Counted from the stretch's first letter, positions 1 to 10,087 are shown. The stretch: DNA of 64,000 nt from an uncultured Prolixibacteraceae bacterium (GCA_937915865.1 CALGIG010000010.1:124001-188000); one strand, 5' to 3'. The notes: a model not told the origin generated them from the letters alone. A program made the numbers and translations.

Positions 1-1567
1 CTTTCATTTTCCAGGTTGCTGCCAAATGCTCTACCGAACAGTCTTTAACTAAACTATAACCGTTTCCGAGGTAAATAAATCCATTTGAAAGAGCAAAGGC
101 CGGATCGTGTTTCAAATCGGTTGGGATTTGAACTGCAACATCTTCGCCGGCGCCAGCCGAATAAAACAAGCCATCGGAAGCCGTGTCGAAAACAATTTCA
201 ACGGCGCCATCGGCAGGGCGTTCGCATTTTAAATTGAGCCGGTAAAGGTTGTCGTTTAATTTAACAATGCTGCTTACCGTCTGGCCGGCTCTCACAGCAA
301 CCGGAACAGGAGAGAAGCTACCGACGCCCTGGTCATATTTTTTGTTATCAACTGTTTCAACCTTACCGGTTTTTGTGTCTATGCGGTAATTTGTATTTGG
401 TGTGAAGGCAAGTATTCCTTTTAGTTTATCCATGATTTGAGCTAGAATTTTTTTTGCGTTGGCCACTTCGCTGGCGGTGTATTGAACTTCAACCAGCCAC
501 GGAGTCCATCCGCTTGAGTCCGAAACTTCTGAAAATAACAAGTGTCGCCATGCCTGTTCGAGTAATTCCTTTAACTCGGTTACATCTGCGCCTTTTAACG
601 CGGCGTAGTCAATCAGTTTTTCGTACATTAACACCAAACTGCGTAACTGGTAACACAATGCACGGGTAATACCATCGGTTTCAACGCCGCTTCGCTGGCG
701 TCCCATCCACATGAAAGGCCCGCAAACCGACATATTCCATGTGCCTTCAGGAACAAAAGGGTAATTCGGAATTTGATAACCTTTCAGGTTTTTAATTTTG
801 TTGGCCAGTTCGGTCATTGTTACGAATTTGTAGCCTTCTTTTTCCAGACGCTTAAAATTGTCGATACTTTCTTTTTCCTGGGCTGGCACACGATAGAAAT
901 TGCTGCGATAGTCGAGCGAATTAAAAACTTCGCCATCGTCGAGAAAAGCATAAGCCCAGGTTAATCCGTCCAGATTTTTTTTGCTGTCAATCAACCCCAA
1001 AATCTGATCGTTTCCGTATTTGATATTTACCAGCGGCAATGTTTCGCTGCGGTAATAACTGTGCGGATCGGAACTGGTTGCAATCAAATCGTATTTGCCT
1101 TTCAAAACGCTTGCATACGCCGGAGTCCATTGTATTTCCTGCCCGAAGAAAACGCGCGAACGTTTTAATCCGTTCTTCTCCAGAATTTTGTCGTTGATTT
1201 CAATCGACTTTTGTAAATCGAGCGCCGGGTAACCAATAAAAAACTGGTCGGAATAGTGGGCGATTACCAACTCAATTTGCCCGCGATTAACCAGTTTCTT
1301 CAACAGCGCCAGTACTTCGGGATGTTCCTCGGCAAATACCTCTATGGCGTATCCCTGAATTTCGATGTCGGATTTGTACTGCGGATTTTTTTCGAAAAAT
1401 TGCAGAACAGGGTAAACCGATTCCTGGATAATCCTGCGTTCAATTTTATAATCGCCGGCTACATATTGCAGGTTGAAATGAAACATGCCGATGGCATATT
1501 TTTCTTCAGCTTTAGCCAGAAAACAGGTCAGCAAGATTAAAATCAAGGTTTGAAAAATTCTTTGCAT
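1..1567 (-). CDS. GH57/GH38-like barrel protein, secreted (partial, C-terminus beyond window)
   Basis: The minus strand is open from an ATG at 1567 to the window edge, about 522 codons, so the stop lies outside. The N-terminus (MQRIFQTLILILLTCFLAKA) is a clean signal peptide. The mature part begins with a short strand and then reads like the (beta/alpha)7 barrel of GH57/GH38-type enzymes: a helix naming an outlier residue set around 'EVFAEEHPEVLALLKKL', 'ELVIAHYSDQF', then 'FFGQEIQWTPAYASVL', whose Glu would fit a GH57 nucleophile position, and later 'SDSSGWTPW'. The family call rests on pattern memory, not alignment; a polysaccharide-deacetylase-like barrel is the alternative. It starts 3 bp after the stop of the propeller-toroid gene and is surely co-transcribed with it. 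Its likely job is hydrolysis of an alpha-linked sugar in the periplasm. Confidence 0.6.
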   Translation of the reverse strand, partial: MQRIFQTLILILLTCFLAKAEEKYAIGMFHFNLQYVAGDYKIERRIIQESVYPVLQFFEKNPQYKSDIEIQGYAIEVFAEEHPEVLALLKKLVNRGQIELVIAHYSDQFFIGYPALDLQKSIEINDKILEKNGLKRSRVFFGQEIQWTPAYASVLKGKYDLIATSSDPHSYYRSETLPLVNIKYGNDQILGLIDSKKNLDGLTWAYAFLDDGEVFNSLDYRSNFYRVPAQEKESIDNFKRLEKEGYKFVTMTELANKIKNLKGYQIPNYPFVPEGTWNMSVCGPFMWMGRQRSGVETDGITRALCYQLRSLVLMYEKLIDYAALKGADVTELKELLEQAWRHLLFSEVSDSSGWTPWLVEVQYTASEVANAKKILAQIMDKLKGILAFTPNTNYRIDTKTGKVETVDNKKYDQGVGSFSPVPVAVRAGQTVSSIVKLNDNLYRLNLKCERPADGAVEIVFDTASDGLFYSAGAGEDVAVQIPTDLKHDPAFALSNGFIYLGNGYSLVKDCSVEHLAATWKMK

Positions 1568-1569
1568 GT

Positions 1570-3861
1570 TTATTCGTTTTTTAAATTATTTCTGATTGGT
1601 GGCGAAATAACGCCCAGGTAGCGGCCCATCCAGTAGGGAAGGAGCCAAACATCCCCGGCGCTGATCAGCGATTTGCCATCGCCTGTCGAATCCAGCGTAA
1701 ATATTTGTCCGTTGTGGCGGTAAAGAGGTATTTCGCTTAATGGCAAAAGCTCTTTTGTTGTTTGTCCACGGAAATTCGCCGGAATTAGTTCTATATCTTT
1801 TCGTTGAGAATTTCTCACCGTCCAGTTTCGCAGATCGAGCGGATAATCTTTCAGAAAACTTATGGATTGGCCCAGATCAAAGTTCTTAGCGCCGGTCATG
1901 GCATACGTAAAATTCCACAAGGCATTTTTCTCCGGACGTTCAATCTCCCAATGATCGCGGATGGCTTCGCCAAATTTTTTCTTCATTTCAGGATTAAATG
2001 CGTAAGGATAAAGCCCCCAGTATGCCAGAAAATACATTTCGTCGTCAGAATGGTTCCATTCTTCGGAGAGCGACTGGCTAACAGGATCGCTATCATTTGG
2101 CCCTATTTCTTTCATGGGGCGCATCAGGTTATCCAGGTAGCCAAATTTTTCCATCAGCTCAAAAGCCTTGTTTTTGTATTTTTCGTTTTTGGTAAAATGA
2201 TAAGCTGTTTGGAGAAAAGCAATGATGTTTGACGAGCAGATCTTTCGGTCGCCTACATTGTTCGGAAACTTGTTCACATATTCGGGATTCCATTTACCCC
2301 ACATCGTTGGCTGTCCGTCAACATCAATAATATACAGGTTATTGTCAACAATGTAACTCATCAGGTTGTCGAGGCATTTCAAAGCCCGGGCCTTTAAAGC
2401 CTCGTCGTCGGAGAGTTCTAAAACGGTGGTCAGCCCAAATATTTGTCCAACAGTTTGGTCGCTGCTGGCGGTTGAGCGCCAGGTCCAGTTGGGATGGTCT
2501 TTAGCCGGAAGCCACAACAAGGCCGGGCTACCTGAAAGTAATTCACGTTCCTGCCATCCTTCGCTTTTAGTGTTGGCGAGAATGTAATCGCGCTCGAAAC
2601 TACGTGCAAACAATCCTTTTATTCCGGTTACCATGTGCATGCGCTCAATGGCCTCGAACGATTCACGTGCATTTTCTTTGGCTTCAACCGAGCCGGTTAC
2701 TTTGTATCGAAACATTTGACTAGCCAGGTACATTCCCGTCCAAAGGTTGTCGCTGGGCTGGTTGCCCGTTTGTGCAGAAGAATAACTTTCGACCAAACGT
2801 ACCGAACTTGAATTAATTCCATAGCGAATATTCTTTTGGCGCACCTGCTTTTCGAAAAACATAGCTTTATCTTCCAATGTCATTTCCTGGAAACAAATTT
2901 GTGCGAGACCTTTGTCTGTCAGCACTAAAATAGAATTGTCGGGACCTTTTTCAATAGCAATCACCCGATTCCCGGGTAACCATCGCTCGTAGGTGTAATA
3001 CTCATATTTTCCCGATTTGTTTAGCTTGAATGCGCCATCGGCAGAACCAAACCATAGTTCGCCATCAATTTCTTTCATGCAGGTGATATGCTCGCAAGGA
3101 AGTTTCGACATAATGGTTTTTCCGGGCAAAATGAGATAACCCGAACTTGTTCCAATGGCAATATTTCCGTTGTTCAGTGGTTCAGCACATGTAATTTCGT
3201 TGCCCGAATAAAGTTGATTTATCTTTTTTTCAGAAGTTAATTCCGAAACTGAATTGGAGGAAACCAACAAAAAACGGTTCCCATTTTCCTGGTATTTGAT
3301 TTGAATTAAATTGCCGGATGTTCCGCTATAAAGGATTTCATTTTTATCGTTTAATAGTTGCAGGTTTGTTCCGTCTGAAATTAAAAATTGAAAATCGCTT
3401 CCACCGGCAACTAATTTTGCATCAGGCAACGAATGGTCAATTTGCAGCTTACCGGCCCAAGCATTGCTGAATATTTGTTTTCGATCCAGAAAAACGGTTT
3501 GATTTTTATATGTCAGGATTGATTGGATTTGTTTGGGTAACATCTGTGTATATGAAACATCCTGAGTGAGTTTACCCGAATAAAAAAGGCTGCCATTATC
3601 CGGAACAATGATTTTTTCTCCAAGCAAAACCCGGATTTGTCCGTCGCGATTACATGAAATAGCCTTCGGAGTTTCTTTAAGCTGGTCTTCGGCGAAATAA
3701 TATTTTATGCTGAAATTTTGTTTAAACAGGCTATCCTGGTAAACTTGCTGACCATTGGAATTAACCTGAGCTTGCCGGTTATATTGTACTTTGCTGGTAC
3801 AGCCAGCGAAAAACAGTAATAAAATTAGTAATGAAAAATAGGCATATATTCCAGGTTTCAT
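1570..3861 (-). CDS. Propeller-toroid lipoprotein, paralog 1 (unassigned putative CAZyme)
   Basis: First of four paralogs in this window. I chose the ATG at 3861 (763 aa); a longer reading frame would need a TTG at 3912 and lacks a better signal. The start gives a lipoprotein signal ending in LLLFFAGC. Residues to about 330 contain beta-propeller repeats of the two-component-sensor type (for example 'ELWFGSADGAFKL'). The rest is an alpha-helical toroid with 'NLWTGMYLASQMFRY', 'WTWRSTASSDQ' (D468), 'WGKWNPEYVN', 'EEWNHSDDEMYF', 'NSQRKDIE' and a C-terminal 'PYWMGRYLG'. Paralog 1 has Gln after the invariant Asp where the other three have Glu. It is closest to the paralog at 17090-19312. Fold and conserved acids suggest a glycoside hydrolase or lyase, but I do not recognise the family. 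A LacI-type operator lies 10 bp upstream. Confidence 0.8.
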   Translation of the reverse strand: MKPGIYAYFSLLILLLFFAGCTSKVQYNRQAQVNSNGQQVYQDSLFKQNFSIKYYFAEDQLKETPKAISCNRDGQIRVLLGEKIIVPDNGSLFYSGKLTQDVSYTQMLPKQIQSILTYKNQTVFLDRKQIFSNAWAGKLQIDHSLPDAKLVAGGSDFQFLISDGTNLQLLNDKNEILYSGTSGNLIQIKYQENGNRFLLVSSNSVSELTSEKKINQLYSGNEITCAEPLNNGNIAIGTSSGYLILPGKTIMSKLPCEHITCMKEIDGELWFGSADGAFKLNKSGKYEYYTYERWLPGNRVIAIEKGPDNSILVLTDKGLAQICFQEMTLEDKAMFFEKQVRQKNIRYGINSSSVRLVESYSSAQTGNQPSDNLWTGMYLASQMFRYKVTGSVEAKENARESFEAIERMHMVTGIKGLFARSFERDYILANTKSEGWQERELLSGSPALLWLPAKDHPNWTWRSTASSDQTVGQIFGLTTVLELSDDEALKARALKCLDNLMSYIVDNNLYIIDVDGQPTMWGKWNPEYVNKFPNNVGDRKICSSNIIAFLQTAYHFTKNEKYKNKAFELMEKFGYLDNLMRPMKEIGPNDSDPVSQSLSEEWNHSDDEMYFLAYWGLYPYAFNPEMKKKFGEAIRDHWEIERPEKNALWNFTYAMTGAKNFDLGQSISFLKDYPLDLRNWTVRNSQRKDIELIPANFRGQTTKELLPLSEIPLYRHNGQIFTLDSTGDGKSLISAGDVWLLPYWMGRYLGVISPPIRNNLKNE

Positions 3862-3870
3862 TAAAAATAG

Positions 3871-3884
3871 CTTAATCGATTTAG
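3871..3884. promoter_or_regulatory. Putative LacI-family operator O1
   Basis: The sequence CTTAATCGATTTAG is palindromic except for one symmetric pair and has the central CG typical of LacI operators. It sits 10 bp upstream of the ATG of the minus-strand propeller-toroid gene, inside its probable leader. The same motif recurs at 4203, 11496 and 40638 in this window. Confidence 0.65.
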
Positions 3885-4202
3885 TATATAACAAAGAAAC
3901 AGTATTTGCCAAACCGTAACTTCTCCTTTTTTAATCAATACACATAGAATCTTCACCACAAAATCGAATTTTTAAGTTTTTTTAAATACAAAATGTTAAT
4001 TTGTTTTTTATTTTACCCTTTGCTATATGATGAATTGGTGAAAATAATCAGAGTCATTACCAATCTATGCTAAGTCATCAATCATCAATTTACCTCGTTT
4101 ATTTCATTTTCAAATGTATCAGACAAATGATTGGCTAAAGGCATAAAAGCTGATGATACAATTTTGTTTTAATACTACGGTAAATTAACATTAATATATC
4201 AA

Positions 4203-4216
4203 CTTAATCGGTTTAG
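4203..4216. promoter_or_regulatory. Putative LacI-family operator O2
   Basis: CTTAATCGGTTTAG, one central mismatch from the site at 11496. It begins the block conserved between the two susC promoters and is followed 28 bp after its first base by TTAATATTTG, a -7-like element. It lies 375 bp upstream of the susC1 start. Confidence 0.65.
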
Positions 4217-4294
4217 TTCTTTTTATGTTGTTAATATTTGTTATAAGCTGAATAAAATTCTATAAGCGTAAATGTGTTTTTATTTTAAAATTTG
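4203..4294 (+). promoter_or_regulatory. susC1 promoter block shared with susC2
   Basis: Starting at operator O2, this block aligns without gaps to 11496-11587. Both contain TTAATATTTG at offset 28, then CTGAATAAAATTC and ATAAG, and end in an AAnATTTGTA element at offset 84. Identical spacing over about 90 bp implies a functional promoter/operator unit copied with the susC gene or kept by selection. Confidence 0.6.
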
Positions 4295-4591
4295 TATGAA
4301 ATAGATTGTTAATGATTTCATAAACCGTTATGTCCTGGTTGTTTTACAAGGTATGTTTGCTGCAAAAAGCGATACGAGATTAACGGTGGAATTAACAACT
4401 TTCTGTTTTTGTATTAATCAAAGTTGAAGTCATAGCTGGTACTAATTTATGTTTTAGGATATAGTTAAGGTAGAGTGGAATGGGAGAATATCAAATTTTA
4501 ACATAACAAAAATTAGGATTAAACTATTCGCATTGTAAATTAACATCCCTGGAATTTAAGGGACTATATATTAACTATAACTAAATTAAGC

Positions 4592-7500
4592 ATGAAAAAC
4601 AAATGTGTTTCTCTATTGGAACAGGATGTTCCAATCATTAAAAAAAACGCCAGGATAATAAAGCTTACTGCTTTGTTGTTTTTAATTCCTGCACTTGGCG
4701 CCTTTGCAAATAATTTAAACTTTAAGGTGCCAGAAACTAGTTTACCGAATCTTATTTCAAAGACAGACAATTTTGTCGAAATTGTTGATTCACAACAGAA
4801 AGCCAGCATTTCTGGTAAAGTTACTGACTCCTCGGGTGCCGCATTACCGGGAGTAACAATCTTAATAAAAGGCTCTACTTCAGGAGTTATAACTGATGTT
4901 AATGGAAATTATACAATTTCGAATGTTCCAGCTAATGCTACCTTAGTATTTTCGTTTGTTGGAATGGAAACTAAAGAGGTACTCTGTGCCGGAAAAAGTA
5001 CAATTAACTTAACTCTTAGTGAATCAACTGTGGCTATTAATGATGTAGTAGTTACAGCTTTGGGGCTTAAACGTGAAAAGAAAGCACTGGGGTATTCTGT
5101 TGGTGAAGTAAAAACTGAGCAAATGCAACGTGTACCGCAAAAAGACCTTCTTGGCTCTTTGGCTGGTAAAGTTTCTGGTATGAAAATTACCAACACTTCA
5201 AATGATGTTAACTCTGACACTTATGTCAATATACGTGGTATTACCTCTTTGGCCGGTAATAATAACCCATTGGTTGTTGTTGATGGGGTTCCAACAGGCG
5301 ACCAAAGGGTAATGAAAGATATAAGTCCTGATGATATTGAGAGCGTTTCTATATTGAAGGGACCGAGCGCTGCTGCTCTTTATGGGTCAAGGGCCGGTAG
5401 TGGTGTAATTTTGATAAACAGCAAATCAGGAAAATTACATAAAAATGGACTTGGCGTTGAAGTAAGCGTTGGATCAACTTATTCTGTTCCTTACAAATAT
5501 ATCGAACTACAAAACAGGTTTACCACAGGTATCAGTGGGGTATTAAATGAAAGTTCGTATCAACAATGGAATGGTCCGGAAGAAGGGGTTAGCGCTGTAC
5601 AATGGAATACCAATGGAGTTGCGCAGCCACTGAAATTTTATAACAATGCCCTTCGTGATTATTTTCAGACAGGTTTGGAAACTGTATACAACGGAAGCGT
5701 TTTTGGATCTTACGATCGTGGAACATTTCGTCTTTCGTTATCGCGTTTAGACGCAACAGGAGTTTATCCTGGTGTTGAATTATCTCGTAACGGAGTAAAC
5801 ATGGCCGTCACTTACGATCTGACAAAAAAACTGAAAATATCGACGAATATAGAGATTTCAAACCCTTATTCAGATAGTTATCCACTCAAAAACGGTGGCG
5901 AAACACAGTATATGGCCGTCTATCAGACTCCACCACATGTAAACATCAACGACCTGAAAGATTACTGGAAAACTCCGAATGTACTGCAAAAAGGAGTTAG
6001 CACCAATTACGACAACCCTTGGTTTGCTGCTTATGAGTTAAAAGACGGTTTTAACCGGTTAAGGCTTTTCGGCAACATGAAACTGGAATATCAGGTAATG
6101 CCCGACCTAAAAATTATGGGCCGCTATTCGTTTAGCAGTAATGATGAAAAAAGAACTTATCGCCAACCGTGGTCAAGTTACGGTGGTGATGGTGGCGGAA
6201 ACAATAGGCCTTATGGTATGTACAACGAGACCATTAGTAACCAGCGGGAAATGAATGCCGACTTCCTGGTTTCTTACAAAAAGAAGGTTGGTAAATTCGA
6301 AGTCGACCCTTCTGTTGGGGGAAACCTGATGACACAACGGAATTACCTGATGTATGCAGGTGGAGATAAACTTGTATTACCTGGCCTTTATACACTTTCG
6401 AATGTAGATAGGAGCAGCCTGACGTATTATGACAATACTTACAAAAAGAATATTTACAGTGTTTATGCCTTAGTTAACCTGAGTTATAACAACATGATAT
6501 TCGTTGATGCAACAGCACGAAACGACTGGTCGAGTACTTTACCCGAGGCCAACAGGTCGTATTTCTATCCTTCGGTATCACTGAGCGCTTTGGTTAATGA
6601 AATGGTTAGCCTCCCATCGTGGGTTTCTTTATTTAAAATCAGATCAGGTATCTCACAGGTTGGTAAAGACACATCGCCTTACACCATTTCAACAGTGCTT
6701 GATTCAGGCACATGGGGTACCAATACAACTTACACTGTTCCTGGTAAATTACCAAATGTTAACCTGAAACCTGAAATAGCCAGTTCGTTCGAAATCGGTA
6801 CAGATATGTCTTTCATACAAAACAGGCTTGGTTTCGACTTTACTTATTACAAAGTGAAGAATAAGAACCAGATACTCGATGCTTCTACTTCTTCTATGTC
6901 GGGATATACAGCAGCAACTATAAACGCGGGTAATGTTGAAAACACAGGGGTTGAAATTGGGTTTAATGCTGTTCCTGTCAAATTAAAAGACTTTACATGG
7001 GACTTGAATGCGAATTTCACCCGTGAAAGGAGTAAATTAAAAGAATTGACTGCAGGGATCAATCAATTCCAATTTTGGGAAAGTGCACAGGTATATGCAT
7101 GGACCAAGGTAGGCGATTATATTGGTGATTTTTACAGCCGTGATATGAAACGCGTTACTGAAGGTACATATAAAGGTTGGCCATTGCTCGATTCGAACGG
7201 CAACATGCAGGCTGGCGAAACAGGCGGTGATTATGCTGGAAATTACATGCATAAATTTATGGTTGGATTGCAGAGTAATTTCACCTATAAAAATTTCACT
7301 CTATCATTGAGCTTCGACTGGAGACAAGGCGGCAAATATTACGATCAAACTATGATGCGTTTGGCAAGGGCCGGGAAAGTGGATTATTATCATAAAGGAG
7401 ATGAAAGTTCACGCACATTCTCTGGTATACTTAACAACAATTCGTTTAACGGCGACATGAATGCTTTGGCTACAGAAATTAAGTCGCATCCCGAAATTTA

Positions 7501-7999
7501 TCAGGATAATGTTTGGGTTGGTGGTCGCTCACAAGATCTTGGTGGTTTCCTTTATACCAATGGGGTTTACGAAGGAGCATTCATACCAGGTGTAAGGTCT
7601 GACGGCAAAGGTGGGTACATCGAAAATTTTGGCGCATCAGGCACTAAACTGATCAAAGCTTATGATGTTTTTGGAACATCAAGCGGGTATTTTTATATCG
7701 GACAACGAACAGAATATGTTTACGATGCTTCATATATAAAACTTAGGGAAATAGCACTTTCTTACACTTTGCCTAAATCTGTTTCGTCTAAGGTTCGGGC
7801 CCAAAACATTATACTTTCCGGTTTTATGAAGAACATCATTATTTGGGCTGCCAACAAAACCAACCAGGACCCGGAAGGTATGTATAACCAAACCTACAAT
7901 GCTGACATGTCAACCAGCAATACCAAACAGGGGTTATCGCTTTGGAATGGTTCACCAATAATAATGCCTGTCGGTTTTAAAATTAATGTCACCTTCTAA
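4592..7999 (+). CDS. SusC-family TonB-dependent outer-membrane transporter 1
   Basis: At 1135 aa this is a full-length SusC. A long signal region (hydrophobic core near residues 24-40) is followed by a carboxypeptidase-D-regulatory-like domain ('SGKVTDSSGAALPGVT', about residues 69-150), a TonB-box-like segment 'INDVVVTALG', the plug domain ('NPLVVVDGVP', 'SVSILKGPSAAALYGSRAG') and a 22-strand barrel ending in 'VGFKINVTF' with a terminal aromatic residue. It forms the outer-membrane pore for glycan uptake, capped by the SusD lipoprotein encoded 12 bp downstream. The ATG follows the conserved promoter block with its putative LacI operator. The substrate cannot be read from sequence; the neighbouring enzymes point to a rhamnose/mannose-type phosphorylated heteroglycan. 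Confidence 0.95.
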   Translation: MKNKCVSLLEQDVPIIKKNARIIKLTALLFLIPALGAFANNLNFKVPETSLPNLISKTDNFVEIVDSQQKASISGKVTDSSGAALPGVTILIKGSTSGVITDVNGNYTISNVPANATLVFSFVGMETKEVLCAGKSTINLTLSESTVAINDVVVTALGLKREKKALGYSVGEVKTEQMQRVPQKDLLGSLAGKVSGMKITNTSNDVNSDTYVNIRGITSLAGNNNPLVVVDGVPTGDQRVMKDISPDDIESVSILKGPSAAALYGSRAGSGVILINSKSGKLHKNGLGVEVSVGSTYSVPYKYIELQNRFTTGISGVLNESSYQQWNGPEEGVSAVQWNTNGVAQPLKFYNNALRDYFQTGLETVYNGSVFGSYDRGTFRLSLSRLDATGVYPGVELSRNGVNMAVTYDLTKKLKISTNIEISNPYSDSYPLKNGGETQYMAVYQTPPHVNINDLKDYWKTPNVLQKGVSTNYDNPWFAAYELKDGFNRLRLFGNMKLEYQVMPDLKIMGRYSFSSNDEKRTYRQPWSSYGGDGGGNNRPYGMYNETISNQREMNADFLVSYKKKVGKFEVDPSVGGNLMTQRNYLMYAGGDKLVLPGLYTLSNVDRSSLTYYDNTYKKNIYSVYALVNLSYNNMIFVDATARNDWSSTLPEANRSYFYPSVSLSALVNEMVSLPSWVSLFKIRSGISQVGKDTSPYTISTVLDSGTWGTNTTYTVPGKLPNVNLKPEIASSFEIGTDMSFIQNRLGFDFTYYKVKNKNQILDASTSSMSGYTAATINAGNVENTGVEIGFNAVPVKLKDFTWDLNANFTRERSKLKELTAGINQFQFWESAQVYAWTKVGDYIGDFYSRDMKRVTEGTYKGWPLLDSNGNMQAGETGGDYAGNYMHKFMVGLQSNFTYKNFTLSLSFDWRQGGKYYDQTMMRLARAGKVDYYHKGDESSRTFSGILNNNSFNGDMNALATEIKSHPEIYQDNVWVGGRSQDLGGFLYTNGVYEGAFIPGVRSDGKGGYIENFGASGTKLIKAYDVFGTSSGYFYIGQRTEYVYDASYIKLREIALSYTLPKSVSSKVRAQNIILSGFMKNIIIWAANKTNQDPEGMYNQTYNADMSTSNTKQGLSLWNGSPIIMPVGFKINVTF

Positions 8000-8011
8000 A
8001 AATCTAAAGAG

Positions 8012-9799
8012 ATGAATACAAATCAAATTATATCGAAACCGATGAATAAGATTAAAACTTTAATTATCAGCTTTGTTGCTATGGTAATATTGCTGATCAC
8101 ATCCTGCCAGGACCTGACAGAGATAAACAAAAGCCCGAACCAGTTAAATGCCAGTGATATAAATATAAAATATGTTTTAACAAAAGTTCTTTCCTATAGC
8201 TCCTGGGATTATATCCGAGGCCAGGTTTATGGCGGCGGAACCGGCATTACTGAAGCCATGCAATATTTGCAAAGAGATTATATCGATTACTCAGGACCAA
8301 ATACATTTACCTGGGGCACTCAAGATTTTAAATCATTCAACGTCTCCTTGATTAATAGCGAGTATATCGTTAATAATGCCAAAAGCGAGCTGCTCGAAGG
8401 TAATCAAAAATTCTATCAGGCTGTTGGCCAAATTATGCGTAGCTTCTGGTACGGATTCTTTACCTCCGCCTGGGGCGATATTCCTTATTCAGAAGCGATG
8501 AAAGGAACTGAGGGGAACTTTACACCGGTTTACGACGACCAGAAGACAATATTTAAAGGGATTCTGGCTGACCTTAAATCGGCTAACGAAATTTTGGCAA
8601 CAGTTACCAGTGTTGATGGTGCTTCAACAATTGATATTATGTATGCTGGTGACGTCTTAAAATGGAGAAAATTTGCAAATTCACTAAGATTGAGGTTTTT
8701 ATTAAGATTGTCTGAAAAGTTATCAGATATGTCGGCTTTAGGGGTTGATGTAAAAAGCGAGTTTAACACAATGATTGGCAATAGCTCGACCTACCCGATT
8801 TTTACTGCAAACAGCGACAATGCTGCTATTTCGTATATTGGCGACAATTCGAGCAATGGATGGTATGGCGGACCGCTTTCCTGGAGTAACAGGTCAGAGT
8901 ATTATCGCCGCAAACCTTGTGCAACTTTTGTTAATGCCTTACGCGATAATGGCGATCCACGCCTGACAACCTTCATTCGTCCTGTCGATGTTCAGCTAAA
9001 AGTAAGTACTACAAAAACTGGTTATGCAAAACTTTCCGATGGTCAAATTGTCCTCTATCTTTCACCATCTCAAGTGGGAACTACAGCTATTGACACAGCC
9101 AGGTACGTAGGTTTGCCACCAGCAATGGGCGCCCCCGACTTGTACAACTTTTCATCGTTGACTAATTTCAACACGATTAAAAGTCTAAACTCTAGTATTT
9201 ATGTCGATCAGGCTGCTAATCCTAACGTATCATACCTTGCTGATATTTACGCCAAAGACTCAAATGCGTTGGTTAAGGCTGTTTACATGAGTTATTCCGA
9301 ACTTTGTTTTATCCTTGCCGAAGCTCGGTTAAAAGGCTGGGTTACTTCTGGAACAGCGGTTGATTATTACCAGGCCGGCATTGCTGCTAGCTTAAGTCAG
9401 TATAACATTGCCAACGGTAGTACATCGGTTTACAATACAAAAACACATGCTTTAACTACGTTTTCACAAAGTGCTTTCCTCGCTGACTTAAATACAAAGT
9501 TTACCAGTGCTGCCAGCGACGATGTAAGGCTAAACCAATTGATGAACCAAAAATGGATCGCTACTTTTATGACGCCTGAATTTTGGTTTGACTGGCGCCG
9601 GACTGGAATGCCAAATTTCGGTGTAAACCTGATTTCTGGCAGTAATGGTTCCAAAATTCCTGTACGCTATGCTTATGGTTCGGAAGATGCCGTTTTAAAC
9701 AGTACAAACATGAATGCTGCTGTTGCAAAACTGTCGCCTGCAACTAATGATCATTGGAGTAAAATGTGGTTATTACAAGGTACAAACAAACCTTGGTAG
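8012..9799 (+). CDS. SusD-like surface glycan-binding lipoprotein 1 (SusD_2 type)
   Basis: At 595 aa it matches the SusD/RagB 'nutrient-binding outer membrane lipoprotein' subgroup: 'WGDIPYSEAM', a TPR-like helix run with 'MYAGDVLKWRKFANSLRLR', and a C-terminal 'WFDWRRTGMPNFG'. A lipobox 'LLITSC' puts the acylated Cys at residue 32; an internal ATG at 8042 would place it at 22 and is an equally good start. It lies 12 bp after susC1 and is translated with it. A strong terminator at 9891-9922 ends the operon. It is the lid and binding partner of SusC1. Confidence 0.93.
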   Translation: MNTNQIISKPMNKIKTLIISFVAMVILLITSCQDLTEINKSPNQLNASDINIKYVLTKVLSYSSWDYIRGQVYGGGTGITEAMQYLQRDYIDYSGPNTFTWGTQDFKSFNVSLINSEYIVNNAKSELLEGNQKFYQAVGQIMRSFWYGFFTSAWGDIPYSEAMKGTEGNFTPVYDDQKTIFKGILADLKSANEILATVTSVDGASTIDIMYAGDVLKWRKFANSLRLRFLLRLSEKLSDMSALGVDVKSEFNTMIGNSSTYPIFTANSDNAAISYIGDNSSNGWYGGPLSWSNRSEYYRRKPCATFVNALRDNGDPRLTTFIRPVDVQLKVSTTKTGYAKLSDGQIVLYLSPSQVGTTAIDTARYVGLPPAMGAPDLYNFSSLTNFNTIKSLNSSIYVDQAANPNVSYLADIYAKDSNALVKAVYMSYSELCFILAEARLKGWVTSGTAVDYYQAGIAASLSQYNIANGSTSVYNTKTHALTTFSQSAFLADLNTKFTSAASDDVRLNQLMNQKWIATFMTPEFWFDWRRTGMPNFGVNLISGSNGSKIPVRYAYGSEDAVLNSTNMNAAVAKLSPATNDHWSKMWLLQGTNKPW

Positions 9800-9890
9800 A
9801 CTTTTGCACTTTGAAACATTTTTCAATGAATTACAAACAAACATGACATATTGAAATTCGTTAATATATTTTACTAATTCTAATTTACGA

Positions 9891-9922
9891 CAGAGCAGTT
9901 TTTTAACTGCTCTGTTTTTTTT
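9891..9922 (+). terminator. Rho-independent terminator after susD1
   Basis: Perfect 10-bp arms CAGAGCAGTT / AACTGCTCTG with a TTTT loop are followed by eight T residues. It lies 92 bp after the susD1 stop, closing the susC1-susD1 operon. Confidence 0.92.
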
Positions 9923-10064
9923 GATAATATATATTAACTGATATTTATAGTTGAAGAAATTTTAACATGAATAGCGGTTAAAAATTAATGTAAAGCAAAC
10001 AAAAAAGCAGAATGTTAGAAAAAATGATATTCCTTTCTTTATAACATGCTTTTTTAATATTAAC

Positions 10065-10078
10065 CTAAACCAATTAAG
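10065..10078. promoter_or_regulatory. Weak LacI-type operator O3 before phosphatase
   Basis: CTAAACCAATTAAG is one base away from the reverse complement of the 4203 site (CTAAACCGATTAAG). It lies 9 bp upstream of the phosphatase ATG. It lacks the central CG, so the assignment is weaker than for the other sites. Confidence 0.4.
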
Positions 10079-10087
10079 ATTCATTTC

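Larger units (their letters stand above)
3862..4591. promoter_or_regulatory. Divergent control region between paralog 1 and susC1
   Basis: This 730-bp AT-rich gap separates the minus-strand propeller-toroid operon from susC1. It holds two palindromic operator-like sites (3871-3884 and 4203-4216) and the block 4203-4294 that is shared with the susC2 promoter. The remaining sequence has no gene that I can support; short reading frames here have no family features. The long untranslated stretch between the shared block and the susC1 ATG (about 300 bp) could be a long leader, but I see no riboswitch I can name. Confidence 0.6.

Noticed and set aside
3862..3912. TTG-led extension of propeller-toroid paralog 1
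   Set aside because: It overlaps the operator at 3871 and would bury the lipoprotein signal; ATG 3861 fits the lipobox distance.
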